Shown: piece by piece, positions 1 through 8,289 of the stretch
Position numbering within the stretch: position 1 is the stretch's first letter
Layout of the letters: the number at the start of each line of letters is the position of its first letter
Assembly (NCBI GenBank): GCA_965217625.1
Contig: OZ244557.1
Location: 1,240,001-1,304,000 of the forward strand
Length of the DNA: 64,000 nt
Reading direction: 5' to 3'
From: TK10-74A sp965217625
GTDB taxonomy: Bacteria > Chloroflexota > Dehalococcoidia > Bin125
Translations under genes and position numbers: made by a program
Notes under the pieces: generated by a model
What the model was told of the DNA's origin: nothing
The model's database searches: none
What the model saw: the letters and a program-made list of their open reading frames with translations, nothing else

Positions 1-64
1 GCAGCAGCGCCGCGTCGGACAGCGAGAGGTAGTCGGCGGCGGCCATGCGCCGATCTTCGCGCAT
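1..64 (-). CDS. N-terminal fragment of a gene leaving the left edge
   Basis: An open minus-strand frame starts with ATG at 64 (or in-frame ATG at 46) and reads MREDRRMAAADYLSLSDAAL before leaving the window. The DYLSLSDAALL stretch resembles the N terminus of short release-factor-like (RF-1 domain) proteins that begin just ahead of a GGQ loop, but the diagnostic loop is outside the window, so that identity is a guess. No clear Shine-Dalgarno is present. Confidence 0.3.
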   Translation of the reverse strand, partial: MREDRRMAAADYLSLSDAALL

Positions 65-100
65 CGGCGCGCCATCGGCGAGGCGATGGCGTCCCGCCTA

Positions 101-166
101 CCTCTCCCCCTCCGGTCCCCCCTCTCCATTGCTCCGCAATGGAGAGGGGGTTAGGGGGTGAGGTTC
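101..166. repeat. Hairpin repeat, copy 1 (downstream of binding-protein gene 1)
   Basis: A perfect 15-bp stem (118-132 with 136-150, arms CCCCCTCTCCATTGC and its complement) is flanked on the left by TCCGGTCCC and on the right by TTAGGGGGTGAGG. It lies about 43 bases beyond the stop of the minus-strand binding-protein gene that ends at 193, the place where a terminator is expected. It has no U tract on that strand. Matching copies are at 8443-8495, 60970-61012 and 63025-63067. Confidence 0.85.
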
Positions 167-192
167 CCACGCAGGGGGTGAGGTCCGCCCCG

Positions 193-2598
193 CTAGACGC
201 CGTAGATGCCGGGCTTGCCCTCGAACCACGACCGGTACCACCGATAGGTGGAGGCGGTTTGCATGTTGGTTGGGCCGTAGCCCTTGAGCCAGGGACGGTG
301 TCCGGCGACCGGCCGGCCCCAAGAATGGTAGATCTGGGGATTGTGCTCTTCGAGCAGCTTGGTCTGGATCTCGTCGTAGATCGGCACCCGGTTCTCGGCG
401 CCGATGGTGGTGCGTCCCTGCTCCAGCAGCGCGTCGATCTCGGGGTCCGAGAACTCGCCGAAGTTCCGTCCGCCGTCGCTGTGGTGGGTGCCGTGGAGGA
501 CGTCGGGGTCGAACGCGCCCCCGAGGCCGTTGACGGTGAGGGTGAACTCCCCCGCCGCCCGCCTGGTGTTGTTCTCCGAGGCGGGAATCTCCTGGAGTTC
601 GACCTCGAAGCCGATTTCGGCAAAGTTCTGGTGGAGCACCTCAGCGGTTAGGGTTTCAAGGTCGCCGGTGGTCATCGGCGGCACGCTCCCGGGGTCGTAG
701 CCGCTGGCGTCGAGCAGCCGCCGGCCCTCGGCCAGGTCCTCCTCGCGCAGGGCGCCGGAGCGGTAGCCGGGCCGTTGGCGGAGCTCGTCGACGCTCCACG
801 CGTATGGCCCGGCCGCGTGGCCGATCGGCCCGCCGATCTGCAGCAAGCCTCCTCTCGCCGCGAAGTTCTGTTCACGGTCGGCCGCGAGGTGCAGCGCGAG
901 GCGCACGCGCGGGTCGGTGTAGGGCTCGACCTGGGTGTGGAAGAATGTCGAGACCGACCAGATCGCGTTCATGGGCACTTCGATGAGGTTTTCCTCGCCG
1001 ACCTGGGCCCGCAGGGCCTCGTTCTCTGCCGGGTAGCCCAACCACGGCAAAAAGGTGAAGTCGGCCTCGCCGGCGACGTACTGCGCGGCCCGATACGCCC
1101 CGTCGGCATTCCAGTTCGCCCGCAGCCCGTCGATGTAGGGGAGCGGGTCGCGGAAGTAGTTGGGGTTGCGTTCCAGCACGGTTTCGACATCGGGCTCACG
1201 GGAGACGTACTGCATACCGCCGGTGCCGATGGAAGCCTCGTTGTCGCTGGCGATGCCGTCGTCGCCGAAGGCCTCGACCGCGTCGCGCGAGATCATCACC
1301 ATCTGGTTCTCGCCGACGGCGCTGAGCAGCGGCGCGAACACCTCTTTCGTCCTAAGGCGCAGGGTGAGCTCGTCGGGGACCTCGTACTGGTCGACGCGGG
1401 AGAAGCGGTCTCGCCAGATGAACTCGGGGTTGTCCTGGCCGAAGCGCTGGAGTCCGAAGGCGGCGTCCTCGGCGACGAACTGCCGCCCGTTCAGCGGCGC
1501 CTTGTCCTGCCAGTGCACGTTCGGCTTGATGTTGTAGACGAGCGTGAGCTCGTCGACGACCTCGGGCAGTTCCGCCATCGCGGCGGTGAGCACCCCGCCG
1601 TTATCGAGGTAGTTGATGTGGTCGTAGATCGGGAGCCAGGCGCTTTCGAGGCCGCCGTGGTCGGCGATGGCCGGGTCGAGGATGCCGCCGTCGAAACTGA
1701 AGACGGAGAGGATGCCTCCATGCTGCGGGCCGGTGGCCGGGGCCTCCTCCTCTTCCGCCGCCATGGCGGCGCTCTCGGCGGCCTCCTGGGCGGCGTCGGC
1801 GGCCTCTTGGGCGGCGGCGACGGCCGCGGCGGCGGTCTCGGCCGCGGCCTCGGCGACGGCCTCGGCGGTGGCGGCGGTCTCCGCGGCGGTGGCGGCGGTC
1901 TCCGCGGCGGTGGCGGCGGCCTGGCCCGCGGCGGCGGACGCCTCCCCGGCGGCGGCCGCGGCGGCCGCCGCCGCCTCAGCGGCCTCGTCGATGGCGGCCT
2001 GGGCGGCCTCCGCGGTGGCGGTGCCGGCCTCGACGGCGGCGGCCGCGTCGCGGGCGGCCTGGGCGGCGGCCTCGGCGGCCTCGGAGGCGGCAGCGGCGAC
2101 GGCCGCGGCCGCCTGATCACCGGCCGCGGATGCGGCGGCGGCCGCGTCGGCGGCCGCCGCGGCGGCGGCTTCCGCGGCGGCGGCCGCGTTGGCGGCGTCC
2201 TCCGACTCGGCCGCCTCGGCGGCCAGGGCGGCCGCCGCATCGGCGGCGCTGGCCGCCTGCGCGGCGGCGTCGGAGGCTTCGCCGGCAGCGGCGGAGGCTT
2301 CGCCGGCGGCGGCGGCCGCGTCGGCCGCGGCGTCTGCCGCCTCGGCCGCGACCGCGGCTGCGGCCTCGGATTCGGCGGCGCGCGCCGCCCCGGCGGCGAC
2401 CGCCGCGGCAGCGGCCTCTTCCGCCGCCGTGGCGGCCCGTTCGGCGGCGGCGGCCCCCGCGTCGGGCTCGTCGTCGTCGCCGCAGCCGACCAGCGCGAGG
2501 CCGGCCGCTCCAACGCCGGCTTTGGCGCTGGCTCCCAACATGGTGCGGCGCGAGATCTTTCGCTGTCGCAGGGTGGTCCAGTAGTTCCGGCGGCTCAT
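193..2598 (-). CDS. Family-5 ABC substrate-binding lipoprotein with long Ala-rich stalk (paralog 1)
   Basis: Predicted periplasmic/cell-surface receptor of a peptide-type ABC importer, 801 aa. A twin-arginine signal (SRRTMLG, RR at 17-18) is followed by a lipobox ending LVGC with lipid-accepting Cys39. Residues about 47-283 are nearly pure alanine with Glu, Asp, Gln, Thr or Ser every third or fourth position and visible heptads such as TAAETAA repeated, so a long alpha-helical coiled coil is predicted. Residues about 290-801 are an SBP_bac_5 (DppA/OppA-like) domain. The start at 2598 is preferred over the longer frame from 2682 because AAAGGA lies 9 bases upstream and the paralog at 8520-10919 starts at the same residue. 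No permease or ATPase gene adjoins it. The bound ligand cannot be deduced. Confidence 0.9.
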   Translation of the reverse strand: MSRRNYWTTLRQRKISRRTMLGASAKAGVGAAGLALVGCGDDDEPDAGAAAAERAATAAEEAAAAAVAAGAARAAESEAAAAVAAEAADAAADAAAAAGEASAAAGEASDAAAQAASAADAAAALAAEAAESEDAANAAAAAEAAAAAAADAAAAASAAGDQAAAAVAAAASEAAEAAAQAARDAAAAVEAGTATAEAAQAAIDEAAEAAAAAAAAAGEASAAAGQAAATAAETAATAAETAATAEAVAEAAAETAAAAVAAAQEAADAAQEAAESAAMAAEEEEAPATGPQHGGILSVFSFDGGILDPAIADHGGLESAWLPIYDHINYLDNGGVLTAAMAELPEVVDELTLVYNIKPNVHWQDKAPLNGRQFVAEDAAFGLQRFGQDNPEFIWRDRFSRVDQYEVPDELTLRLRTKEVFAPLLSAVGENQMVMISRDAVEAFGDDGIASDNEASIGTGGMQYVSREPDVETVLERNPNYFRDPLPYIDGLRANWNADGAYRAAQYVAGEADFTFLPWLGYPAENEALRAQVGEENLIEVPMNAIWSVSTFFHTQVEPYTDPRVRLALHLAADREQNFAARGGLLQIGGPIGHAAGPYAWSVDELRQRPGYRSGALREEDLAEGRRLLDASGYDPGSVPPMTTGDLETLTAEVLHQNFAEIGFEVELQEIPASENNTRRAAGEFTLTVNGLGGAFDPDVLHGTHHSDGGRNFGEFSDPEIDALLEQGRTTIGAENRVPIYDEIQTKLLEEHNPQIYHSWGRPVAGHRPWLKGYGPTNMQTASTYRWYRSWFEGKPGIYGV

Positions 2599-2660
2599 CG
2601 CAACGTCCTTTCCGGTTCCCGGCTGTCCCATGTGGGACCGCTCGGAGCGAGAGCGCGCAA

Positions 2661-2704
2661 AGTATGACATACTCAGAGGCAAGCCCCCCCCCCTGCTATG
2701 TCAA
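2661..2704 (-). promoter_or_regulatory. Promoter with G10 tract at the -35 position
   Basis: On the minus strand, CATACT (2666-2661) is a -10-like hexamer 62 bases before the ATG. A run of exactly ten G (C10 on the plus strand, 2684-2693) begins 17 bases upstream of it, filling the -35 position. TTGACA (2704-2699) lies just beyond the tract, but 32 bases from the -10, too far for a normal promoter. The paralog has the same arrangement with a G17 tract. Confidence 0.55.
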
Positions 2705-2811
2705 GTAAGACGGAAATTATGGGGTCATCCACCGAAATTTATCGGCTTCGGGCGCCGTTGGAGCCCATCCCGGTGTCACTGGTGGGGTTCCGGCGTGCGA
2801 TCGCGGGGGAA

Positions 2812-2890
2812 CCTCACCCCCTACCGTCAGACATGACGGCGTGCGGTCGCGCGCCTGGGCTCTCCATCTGAAGCGATGGAGAGGGGGGAC
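2812..2890. repeat. Hairpin repeat, inverted and interrupted copy
   Basis: On the plus strand it reads CCTCACCCCCTA (2811-2822), an interruption of about 37 bases containing a small hairpin, then CTCTCCATC / GATGGAGAG (2860-2868 with 2875-2883) and GGGGACCGGA. That is the reverse orientation of the other copies. It lies between the promoter of binding protein 1 and the 3' end of cofE. Confidence 0.6.
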
Positions 2891-2952
2891 CGGAATGGGA
2901 TGGAGCGGAAGGCGGAGGGTCAGGTCGGGGCGGCCAGCGGTGGGGGCCGGGC

Positions 2953-3726
2953 CTAGCGGAACAGGTCCATCTCCGCCGGCCGCACGAGCGTCGACGCGTC
3001 GTCCTCCGATGGCGGCACGTCCAGCCCGCGCACGACGGCCACGGGCACCCGGTCGAGCTTGTTCATCACGGGCTCGGCCGCCGCCGCCAACTCGTCGGCG
3101 ATGGCCATCACGGTGACCCGCAGGTCGTAGCCGTGTTCGTCGATCTGTCCCACGTAGGAGCGCAGGGGGGCCATCCCGCTCACGCCGATGGCGACGTTCG
3201 TCAGGCCGTCCCGCCAGGGCCGGCCGAAGGTGTCGCTGATGATCAGGCCCACGCCCGGCTGCCCCCGCGCGACCAGGCCGGCGCGCAGGCGTCGCGCGGA
3301 GGCGCTGGAGTCGACGGGCAGCAAGGAGACGACGTCCATGTCCCCGTCCGGCCCGGCGATGTTCGACTGGTCGATGCCGGCGTTGGCGCAGATCCAGCCT
3401 TCGCGCGTCTCCGTGATGATCACGCCGTGCTCCATGCGCACGATGCGCGCGGCCTCGCGCAGCACGAGCTCCACCTGGCGGGCGTCCTTGTCCCAGGCGG
3501 CGGCCCAGGCGCGGGCGCGATCGCCGGGCTCCACGTCCGCCAGTCGCACCAGCCGGCCCTCCGCCTTGCTGACGATCTTCTGCGTCACGACGAGCACATC
3601 GCCCGGCTCGAGCGGCGTCCCCTGGGCGTGCAGCGCGCCGTCGATCAGCGCGGCCAGGTCGTCGCCCGCTTGCACCTCGGGCAGGCCGCGCACGGGGAAG
3701 ACCCGGTAGCCATCGGGCCCGCTCAC
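2953..3726 (-). CDS. cofE: Coenzyme F420-0:L-glutamate ligase
   Basis: Adds gamma-linked glutamate to F420-0 using GTP in the last steps of F420 synthesis; cytosolic. The 257-aa length fits the CofE family (about 250). Recognisable family blocks are GDVLVVTQKIVSKAEG near residue 45, an ANAGIDQSN block near 120, LIISDTFGRPWRDG near 170 and VNKLDRVP-type sequence near the C terminus. The start is a GTG at 3726 that overlaps the npdG stop as GTGA, so the two are translationally coupled. The much longer open frame upstream (to 4185) is arginine-rich and antiphase to npdG, so I discard it. Downstream is the inverted hairpin repeat. The neighbouring F420 reductase supports the assignment. Confidence 0.93.
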   Translation of the reverse strand: MSGPDGYRVFPVRGLPEVQAGDDLAALIDGALHAQGTPLEPGDVLVVTQKIVSKAEGRLVRLADVEPGDRARAWAAAWDKDARQVELVLREAARIVRMEHGVIITETREGWICANAGIDQSNIAGPDGDMDVVSLLPVDSSASARRLRAGLVARGQPGVGLIISDTFGRPWRDGLTNVAIGVSGMAPLRSYVGQIDEHGYDLRVTVMAIADELAAAAEPVMNKLDRVPVAVVRGLDVPPSEDDASTLVRPAEMDLFR

Positions 3727-4391
3727 GACGACACGCCCAGCATCCGCACCGCGGCCTGCGTCCGGTAGCGACGGTTGATCCCCAGGATCAGCGCGGTGAG
3801 GTCTTCGACGAAGCGCGACATCGCCAGCGGGCCGGCGTCGAGGGGGCGCAGGTCGGGGATGCGCGCGGCCAGGCGCATGACCGCGGCCTTCGCCTCGGCG
3901 TCGTCGCCGGTGACGAGCACGTCGCCCTGCATCGGCGCGTCCAGCGCCTGCAGCTTCTGGGCGCTGAGGTTGTGGAAGGCGCCGACGACGCGCGCCGCCG
4001 GCAGCAGCGCCTGGGCCTGCTGCGTGGCGCTGCCCTCGGGCACGACGACGGTCCCGGGCAGGCCGCCCGAGAAGCGCAGCGGCACCACCGCATCGATCAC
4101 GATCTTGTCGCCGATCGCGTCGCGCAGGTCGGTCAGCGTGGCGGCGTGCCCGTCGTACGGGACGACGATGACGACCAGGTCGCACTCGGCGACGGCGGCC
4201 GCGTTGAGGTGGCCGCTGACGTCGGAGTCGGGCAGCGCGGCGCGGACGTCGCTCGCGGCCTGCTCGGCGCGCTCGGCCCGGCGGGAGCCGATCCGCACCG
4301 CCAGACCGGCCTGCGCCAGCCGCAGCGCGAGGCCGCGCCCCTCGGGGCCCGTGCCCCCGATCAAGCCAACGGTCAGCTCTTCAGTCGTCAC
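3723..4391 (-). CDS. npdG: NADPH-dependent F420 reductase
   Basis: Transfers hydride between NADPH and F420, supplying reduced F420 to enzymes such as the LLM oxidoreductase encoded at 20085. The protein is 222 aa, the usual size. The N terminus TVGLIGGTGPEGRGLALRLA is the dinucleotide-binding fold (GGTGPEG), followed by an SRR motif typical of NADPH preference, and VVPYDGHAATL and DAVVPLRF blocks. Start is GTG 4391 with GGAAGG about 9 bases upstream; earlier in-frame ATGs lie in low-complexity sequence overlapping the promoter. A -10-like TATTCT is at 4445-4440. The operon is npdG-cofE, divergent from the ABC ATPase gene at 4547. Confidence 0.92.
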   Translation of the reverse strand: MTTEELTVGLIGGTGPEGRGLALRLAQAGLAVRIGSRRAERAEQAASDVRAALPDSDVSGHLNAAAVAECDLVVIVVPYDGHAATLTDLRDAIGDKIVIDAVVPLRFSGGLPGTVVVPEGSATQQAQALLPAARVVGAFHNLSAQKLQALDAPMQGDVLVTGDDAEAKAAVMRLAARIPDLRPLDAGPLAMSRFVEDLTALILGINRRYRTQAAVRMLGVSS

Positions 4392-4546
4392 GCGCGACGC
4401 CCTTCCATCCACGGATCGCAGGCCGTGCCGGCCGGGTGGAGAATACAGGGGCGGCCGGCGCCCCCCTGTCGCGTGCGGCACGCGCTCCGGTTCCGGCCGC
4501 TGGCGGGCTACCGTAACCATGCCGGCCACGGCCGGCGAGGAGCATC

Positions 4547-5383
4547 ATGGTTGCATCGACGCCCAGCCCCGCCGCGACCGCGCCGCCGGCGGAGGACGCG
4601 CTGCATCTCTCCGGCGTCGGCCTGGACTACGACGACCTGCGCGCCCTGGAGGCGATCGACCTCAGCGTGCGGCCGGGGGAGTTCGTCGTCGTGGTGGGGT
4701 CCAGCGGCTGCGGCAAGACATCGCTGCTGCGGATCGCGGCGGGACTGTTGCCGCCCAGCCGGGGCGTCGTGCGCGTGCTGGGCGGCGCCGCGAGCGCGGC
4801 GCAGGCCGGCAAGCGGCTGGGCCTCGTCGCGCAGACGCCGGCGCTGCTGCCCTGGCGCGACGTGCGGGCGAACATCGCGCTGCCCCACACTGTCAACCGC
4901 GCGGCGAACCGCGGCGCCGCCGGGTCCGATCCCGAGGCGCTGATCCGGCTGGTGGGGCTCGATGGCTTCGAGCGGGCGCGACCCCACGAGCTGAGCGGCG
5001 GCATGCGACAGCGCGTCGCCCTGGCCCGCGCGCTGGCCGTCGATCCGGACCTGCTGCTCATGGACGAGCCCTTCGCGGCGCTGGACGAGATCACGCGCGA
5101 GCAGATGCGCTACGAGCTGCTCCGCGTCTGGGAGCGCGCGCCCACGGCCCGCGCCGCGGCCAAGACGGTGCTGTTCGTGACGCACTCCGTCGCCGAGGCC
5201 GTCGCGCTGGCCGATCGGGTGGTCGTGATGAGCCCGCGCCCGGGCCGCATCGTCGCGCAGGTCGCGATCGACCTGCCGCGCCCGCGCCGGCCGTCGGGCG
5301 AACGCACGCCCGCCTTCCTCGACGCCGTCGACCAGATCCGCGCCCTGCTGCGCACTGGCCCGCCCGATCAGGGACCGCCATGA
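4547..5383 (+). CDS. ABC importer ATPase, nitrate/sulfonate/thiamine-precursor type
   Basis: Energises the permease encoded immediately downstream. It has 278 aa with Walker A GSSGCGKT (51-58), a Q-loop at AQTP near 96, signature LSGGMRQ (149-155), Walker B LLLMDE (169-174) and an H-loop in FVTHSV. It belongs to the SsuB/TauB/ThiZ group. Its stop overlaps the permease start as ATGA. A candidate -10, TACCGT (4509-4514), lies in the 155-base divergent gap shared with npdG, and AGGAG precedes the ATG. The cognate binding protein is probably the NMT1/THI5-type lipoprotein at 7169, separated by two genes. The substrate is not resolvable; pyrimidine, riboflavin or sulfonate-like compounds are all possible. 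Confidence 0.9.
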   Translation: MVASTPSPAATAPPAEDALHLSGVGLDYDDLRALEAIDLSVRPGEFVVVVGSSGCGKTSLLRIAAGLLPPSRGVVRVLGGAASAAQAGKRLGLVAQTPALLPWRDVRANIALPHTVNRAANRGAAGSDPEALIRLVGLDGFERARPHELSGGMRQRVALARALAVDPDLLLMDEPFAALDEITREQMRYELLRVWERAPTARAAAKTVLFVTHSVAEAVALADRVVVMSPRPGRIVAQVAIDLPRPRRPSGERTPAFLDAVDQIRALLRTGPPDQGPP

Positions 5384-6216
5384 GCGACCGGGGAGACCGG
5401 CCCACGGCGACCGCGCCGCTGCGCGTCGAGTGGACGCGCTGGGCGCGCGCCGCGCTGCCCTACCTGCTACCCCCGCTGATCGCGGCCGTGCTCGCGGCAG
5501 TGGTGTGGGAGGCCTGGGTCGAAGTGAACGACGTCAGCCGCTTCGTCCTGCCGCCGCCGTCGTCGGTCGCGAAGGCGCTCGTCGGCGACCTCGGCTTCTT
5601 CGCGCAGGAAGGCCTGCGCACCTTCGCGGTCGCGACGGCGGGGCTCGCGGTCGGGGCCGGCGCCGCGATCGTGCTGGCCATCCTGATGGCCCACTCGACG
5701 ACGCTGGAGCGCGCGCTGCTGCCCATCGCGATCACCGTCAAGGTGACGCCCATCGTGGCCCTCGCGCCGCTGTTCGTGATCTGGTTCGGCTTCAGCTGGG
5801 AGCCGAAGGTCGCCATCGCGGCGCTGATCACCTACTTCCCGGTGCTGATCAACGGCATCGTGGGCTTCCGCGACGTCGACCCGGGCGCGCTCGACTTCCT
5901 GCGCTCCCTGCACGCCTCCCCGCGCGAGATCTTCCTGCGCTTACGCTGGCCGTCGGCGCTGCCCTATGTCTTCGCGGCGTTGAAGATCGCCGCCACGCTG
6001 AGCCTGATCGGGGCGGTGGTGGCCGAGTTCTTCGCGGCCGGGCAGGGGGGGCTCGGCGCCGTCATCGATGAGGAGAACCGGCTCGTGCGGCTCGACCGGC
6101 TGTTCGCGGCGGTGGTCACGCTGGCCGTCATCGGCGTGCTGATGAACGTCGCGCTGTCCCTGGCCGAGCGCCGGCTGCTCTCCTGGCACCGGTCCACCTG
6201 GACCACGCCGGAGTGA
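5380..6216 (+). CDS. ABC importer permease, SsuC/ThiX type
   Basis: Inner-membrane channel subunit of 278 aa with about six predicted hydrophobic segments: near 20-40, 78-100, 110-130, 140-160, 205-225 and 245-265. The EAA-type cytoplasmic loop is seen as SLHASPREIFLRLRWPSALP. It is translationally coupled to the ATPase (ATGA overlap) and is followed by a 110-base gap to a small unknown gene. Family membership (binding-protein-dependent transport inner-membrane component) is clear; the substrate is inferred only through the NMT1/THI5-type binding protein nearby. Confidence 0.9.
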   Translation: MSDRGDRPTATAPLRVEWTRWARAALPYLLPPLIAAVLAAVVWEAWVEVNDVSRFVLPPPSSVAKALVGDLGFFAQEGLRTFAVATAGLAVGAGAAIVLAILMAHSTTLERALLPIAITVKVTPIVALAPLFVIWFGFSWEPKVAIAALITYFPVLINGIVGFRDVDPGALDFLRSLHASPREIFLRLRWPSALPYVFAALKIAATLSLIGAVVAEFFAAGQGGLGAVIDEENRLVRLDRLFAAVVTLAVIGVLMNVALSLAERRLLSWHRSTWTTPE

Positions 6217-6326
6217 GTCGCGGGGGCCGGAGCCGCGTACGCCCAAGCCGAGTAAAATAGCGGCCGGACGACCGGACGGGTCGGATCGACGCACGCCCCC
6301 GCGACGCGGGGCGGAGGGAGCACCCC

Positions 6327-6674
6327 ATGACCGCAGAGCCCACCAGCCCGCCCAGCGCGCGCGGCGCCGACGGGTCGAACGCCGACGAGACGAACGCCGA
6401 GGGCCGGCTGGCCAGCAAGATCCGCCGGCGCGAGGTCAAGCGGGTCGTGATCAAGATCACCGGCGTCGCCGACCTACTGGAGATCGAGGGGGACGATGTG
6501 GACCTCGGCACCGATCTGAAGGTGCGCTACAAGCACCACCTCGTGGCGGAGTTCCGCCGCGACGCCGTCGACGGCTGGTGGTTCAAGAGCTTCGTCCTCA
6601 ACCAAACGGCCCCCTTCGGCGGGGAAGGCACCGCGACCGACGTCGGCGACCTCGCACCGGAGACCGAAGAGTAG
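6327..6674 (+). CDS. Hypothetical protein, 115 aa
   Basis: I do not recognise this family. It is a soluble, charged protein: an N-terminal 30 residues rich in Ser, Ala, Gly and Asn, then a compact region of alternating beta-like hydrophobics (VVIKITGVADLLEIEGDDVD) ending in an acidic tail. GGAGGGAG sits before the ATG, and a -10-like TAAAAT is at 6253-6258, so it probably has its own promoter although it follows the ABC permease. It lies between an importer and its likely binding protein, but nothing in the sequence links it to transport. Confidence 0.7.
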   Translation: MTAEPTSPPSARGADGSNADETNAEGRLASKIRRREVKRVVIKITGVADLLEIEGDDVDLGTDLKVRYKHHLVAEFRRDAVDGWWFKSFVLNQTAPFGGEGTATDVGDLAPETEE

Positions 6675-6690
6675 CCCGCCCCGCGACGCC

Positions 6691-7125
6691 TCAGCCCTCG
6701 ACGATGCGCAGTTGCGAGCGCGGCGTGTCGCGCTCGCAGTCCGGGCAGCGATAGACCAGGGCCACTTCGTGGCCGCAGGTCAGGTCGATCAGGCTGAGGT
6801 CGTGCTGCGCCGCCTCGCCCCAGATCAGCAGCGCGCCCACGGCCGCGCCCAGGCCGTGCCCGCGCCGCGTCAGCAGGTATTCGTCGCGGGGGGGCGCGTC
6901 GCTGTAGCGCCGCCGCTCGAGCACGCCGTGACGCTCGAGCCGTCGCAGGCGCTCGGTCAGGATGTTGGGCGCGATGCCGACGACCGACTCGCGCAGTTGG
7001 CTGAAGCGGGTGTGCCCGCGCAGCAGGTCGCGCACGACCAGCAGCGACCAGCGATCGCCCACGATGTCGAGGGCCGCCCCCAGCGGATCGCGCGCGTGCT
7101 CTCTCGGCGACACAGTGCGTTGCAT
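6691..7125 (-). CDS. HxlR-family winged-helix regulator with Cys/His tail
   Basis: Predicted DNA-binding regulator, 144 aa. Residues 10-95 match the HxlR (MarR-like) domain: DPLGAALDIVGDRWSLLVVR, FSQLRESV, IAPNILTERLRRLERHGVL and YLLTRRG. The C terminus adds CGH (117-119) and CPDC (127-130), a possible zinc or redox knuckle that classical HxlR proteins lack. It is divergent from the NMT1-type binding-protein gene with only 43 bases between starts, so it probably controls that gene. A perfect TATAAT (7129-7124) overlaps the ATG; if this is the -10, translation would start at GTG 7113 instead. Confidence 0.88.
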   Translation of the reverse strand: MQRTVSPREHARDPLGAALDIVGDRWSLLVVRDLLRGHTRFSQLRESVVGIAPNILTERLRRLERHGVLERRRYSDAPPRDEYLLTRRGHGLGAAVGALLIWGEAAQHDLSLIDLTCGHEVALVYRCPDCERDTPRSQLRIVEG

Positions 7126-7168
7126 TATACAACCTACCCGGGCGGGCTCCCTGCTTACGATCCGGCGC

Positions 7169-8248
7169 ATGGCCCTACGACACCGATCCTCCACCCTCCC
7201 CCGACCTCGCCGCCGCGTGCTGGCGGCCACCATCCTCGCGCTCGGGCTGATCACGGCGCTGATCGTCGCGGCCTGCGGCGGCGACTCCCCCGCCGATGAC
7301 GAGCGGCTCAGCTTCACGTTCATGGCGGGCTTCCGCGCGCAGGCCAACCTGCCCTTCGTCGCCGCCTACGTCGCCGACCAGGAGGGCTACTTCGACGAGC
7401 TGGGCCTGGACGTGACCATCCAGCACCCGTCGGGGCAGGGCGAGCACATCCGGCTGCTGCTGAGCGGCGACGTCGATCTCACCACCCAGCCCGCCAGCGA
7501 GGTCATCCAGCGCCGCGCCGACCCGGGGGCGCCCTTGGTCGTGGTGGCGCTCTTCGGGCAGTCGGGCGACCTGGGCTACGTCGTGCTGGAGGACAGCGGC
7601 ATCGAGTCGCCCGCCGACTTCGCGGGCCGCACCGTGGGCTTCAAGAGCGTCGTGCAGGCCGAGTTCCTGGCGCTGCTCAACGCGAACGGCCTCAGCGCCG
7701 ACGACGTGGAGCTCGTCGGCGTGGGCTTCAACCCCGTCGTGCTGCCTGAGGGGCAGGTCGACGTCTACCCGGTGTTCCTGAACAACGAGCCCGACATCCT
7801 GCAGCGCGTGATGGGGGAATCGATCCGCATCTTCCAGGCCGGCGACGCCGGCGTGCCGACGCTCGGCGTGACCTATGTCGTGACCGAGGACCTGCTGGCC
7901 GACGAGACGCGCCGGGAGGCGCTGCGCCGCTTCCTGACCGCCACGATGCGAGGCGTCCAGTTCGCCCTGGCCGACCCGGCGGCCGCGATCGAGGCGACGC
8001 GCGCCTTCATCAGCGAGGAGGCCGACCTGCTCCACGAGCGCTTCCTGCTGGAGACCGACCTGGCCAATGCGACCTCGGAGCTGACGCGGGCCAACGGCCT
8101 GGGCTGGTTCACGGAAGCGCAGTTCCAGGCGCTGCACGACGTCCTGCGGGAGTTCGGCGGCATCGAGCAGGATGTCGAGATCGCCGACATCCTGGACCGC
8201 ACCGTGCTCGAATCGACGGACGCGACGTACCGCAGCCACGGGAACTAG
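7169..8248 (+). CDS. NMT1/THI5-type substrate-binding lipoprotein
   Basis: Extracytoplasmic receptor, 359 aa, probably for the ABC importer at 4547-6216. A positively charged N terminus and hydrophobic stretch end in the lipobox IVAAC (Cys36). The mature part has the NMT1 signature order: FMAGFRAQANLPFVAAYVAD, GYFDELGLDVTI, GDVDLTTQPASE and FAGRTVGFKS. The family covers hydroxymethylpyrimidine, riboflavin, taurine and nitrate binding proteins. The GESIRIF block resembles the pyrimidine-precursor subgroup, but this is weak. The start at 7169 is chosen because it immediately precedes the signal peptide; upstream in-frame codons overlap the divergent HxlR gene. Confidence 0.9.
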   Translation: MALRHRSSTLPRPRRRVLAATILALGLITALIVAACGGDSPADDERLSFTFMAGFRAQANLPFVAAYVADQEGYFDELGLDVTIQHPSGQGEHIRLLLSGDVDLTTQPASEVIQRRADPGAPLVVVALFGQSGDLGYVVLEDSGIESPADFAGRTVGFKSVVQAEFLALLNANGLSADDVELVGVGFNPVVLPEGQVDVYPVFLNNEPDILQRVMGESIRIFQAGDAGVPTLGVTYVVTEDLLADETRREALRRFLTATMRGVQFALADPAAAIEATRAFISEEADLLHERFLLETDLANATSELTRANGLGWFTEAQFQALHDVLREFGGIEQDVEIADILDRTVLESTDATYRSHGN

Positions 8249-8289
8249 CGCCCCTTCACAAGGCGCCCGCCCGTCGCCGGGCAACGGCG

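Larger units (their letters stand above)
2599..2952. other. Gene-free 354-bp interval
   Basis: It holds the promoter of the binding-protein gene on its left (including a C10/G10 tract), a small perfect hairpin at 2824-2839 (CCGTCA, loop GACA, TGACGG), and a rearranged copy of the hairpin repeat. I see no convincing coding frame; the alanine-stalk shadow frames that cross it have no start signals. Confidence 0.6.

Noticed and set aside
1750..2460. Alanine-stalk DNA as a CRISPR or minisatellite array
   Set aside because: No constant repeat with unique spacers; the periodicity is codon-level (Ala) and in frame with the protein.
775..2667. Long plus-strand Gly/Arg-rich open frame opposite binding protein 1 (also 8616-11060 and several minus-strand Pro/Arg frames)
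   Set aside because: It is the antisense image of the alanine codons (GCC/GCG); composition is all Gly, Arg, Ala or Pro, with no start signal or recognisable domain, while the minus-strand product has a signal peptide and a known domain.
2699..2704. TTGACA before the G10 tract as a normal -35 box
   Set aside because: It is 32 bases from the -10-like hexamer (37 in the paralog), too far for a standard sigma-70-type promoter unless most of the tract is lost.
2953..4185. CofE extended N-terminally to a 410-aa protein
   Set aside because: The extra 150 residues are arginine-rich, antiphase to npdG and match nothing; the GTG overlapping the npdG stop gives the normal 257 aa.
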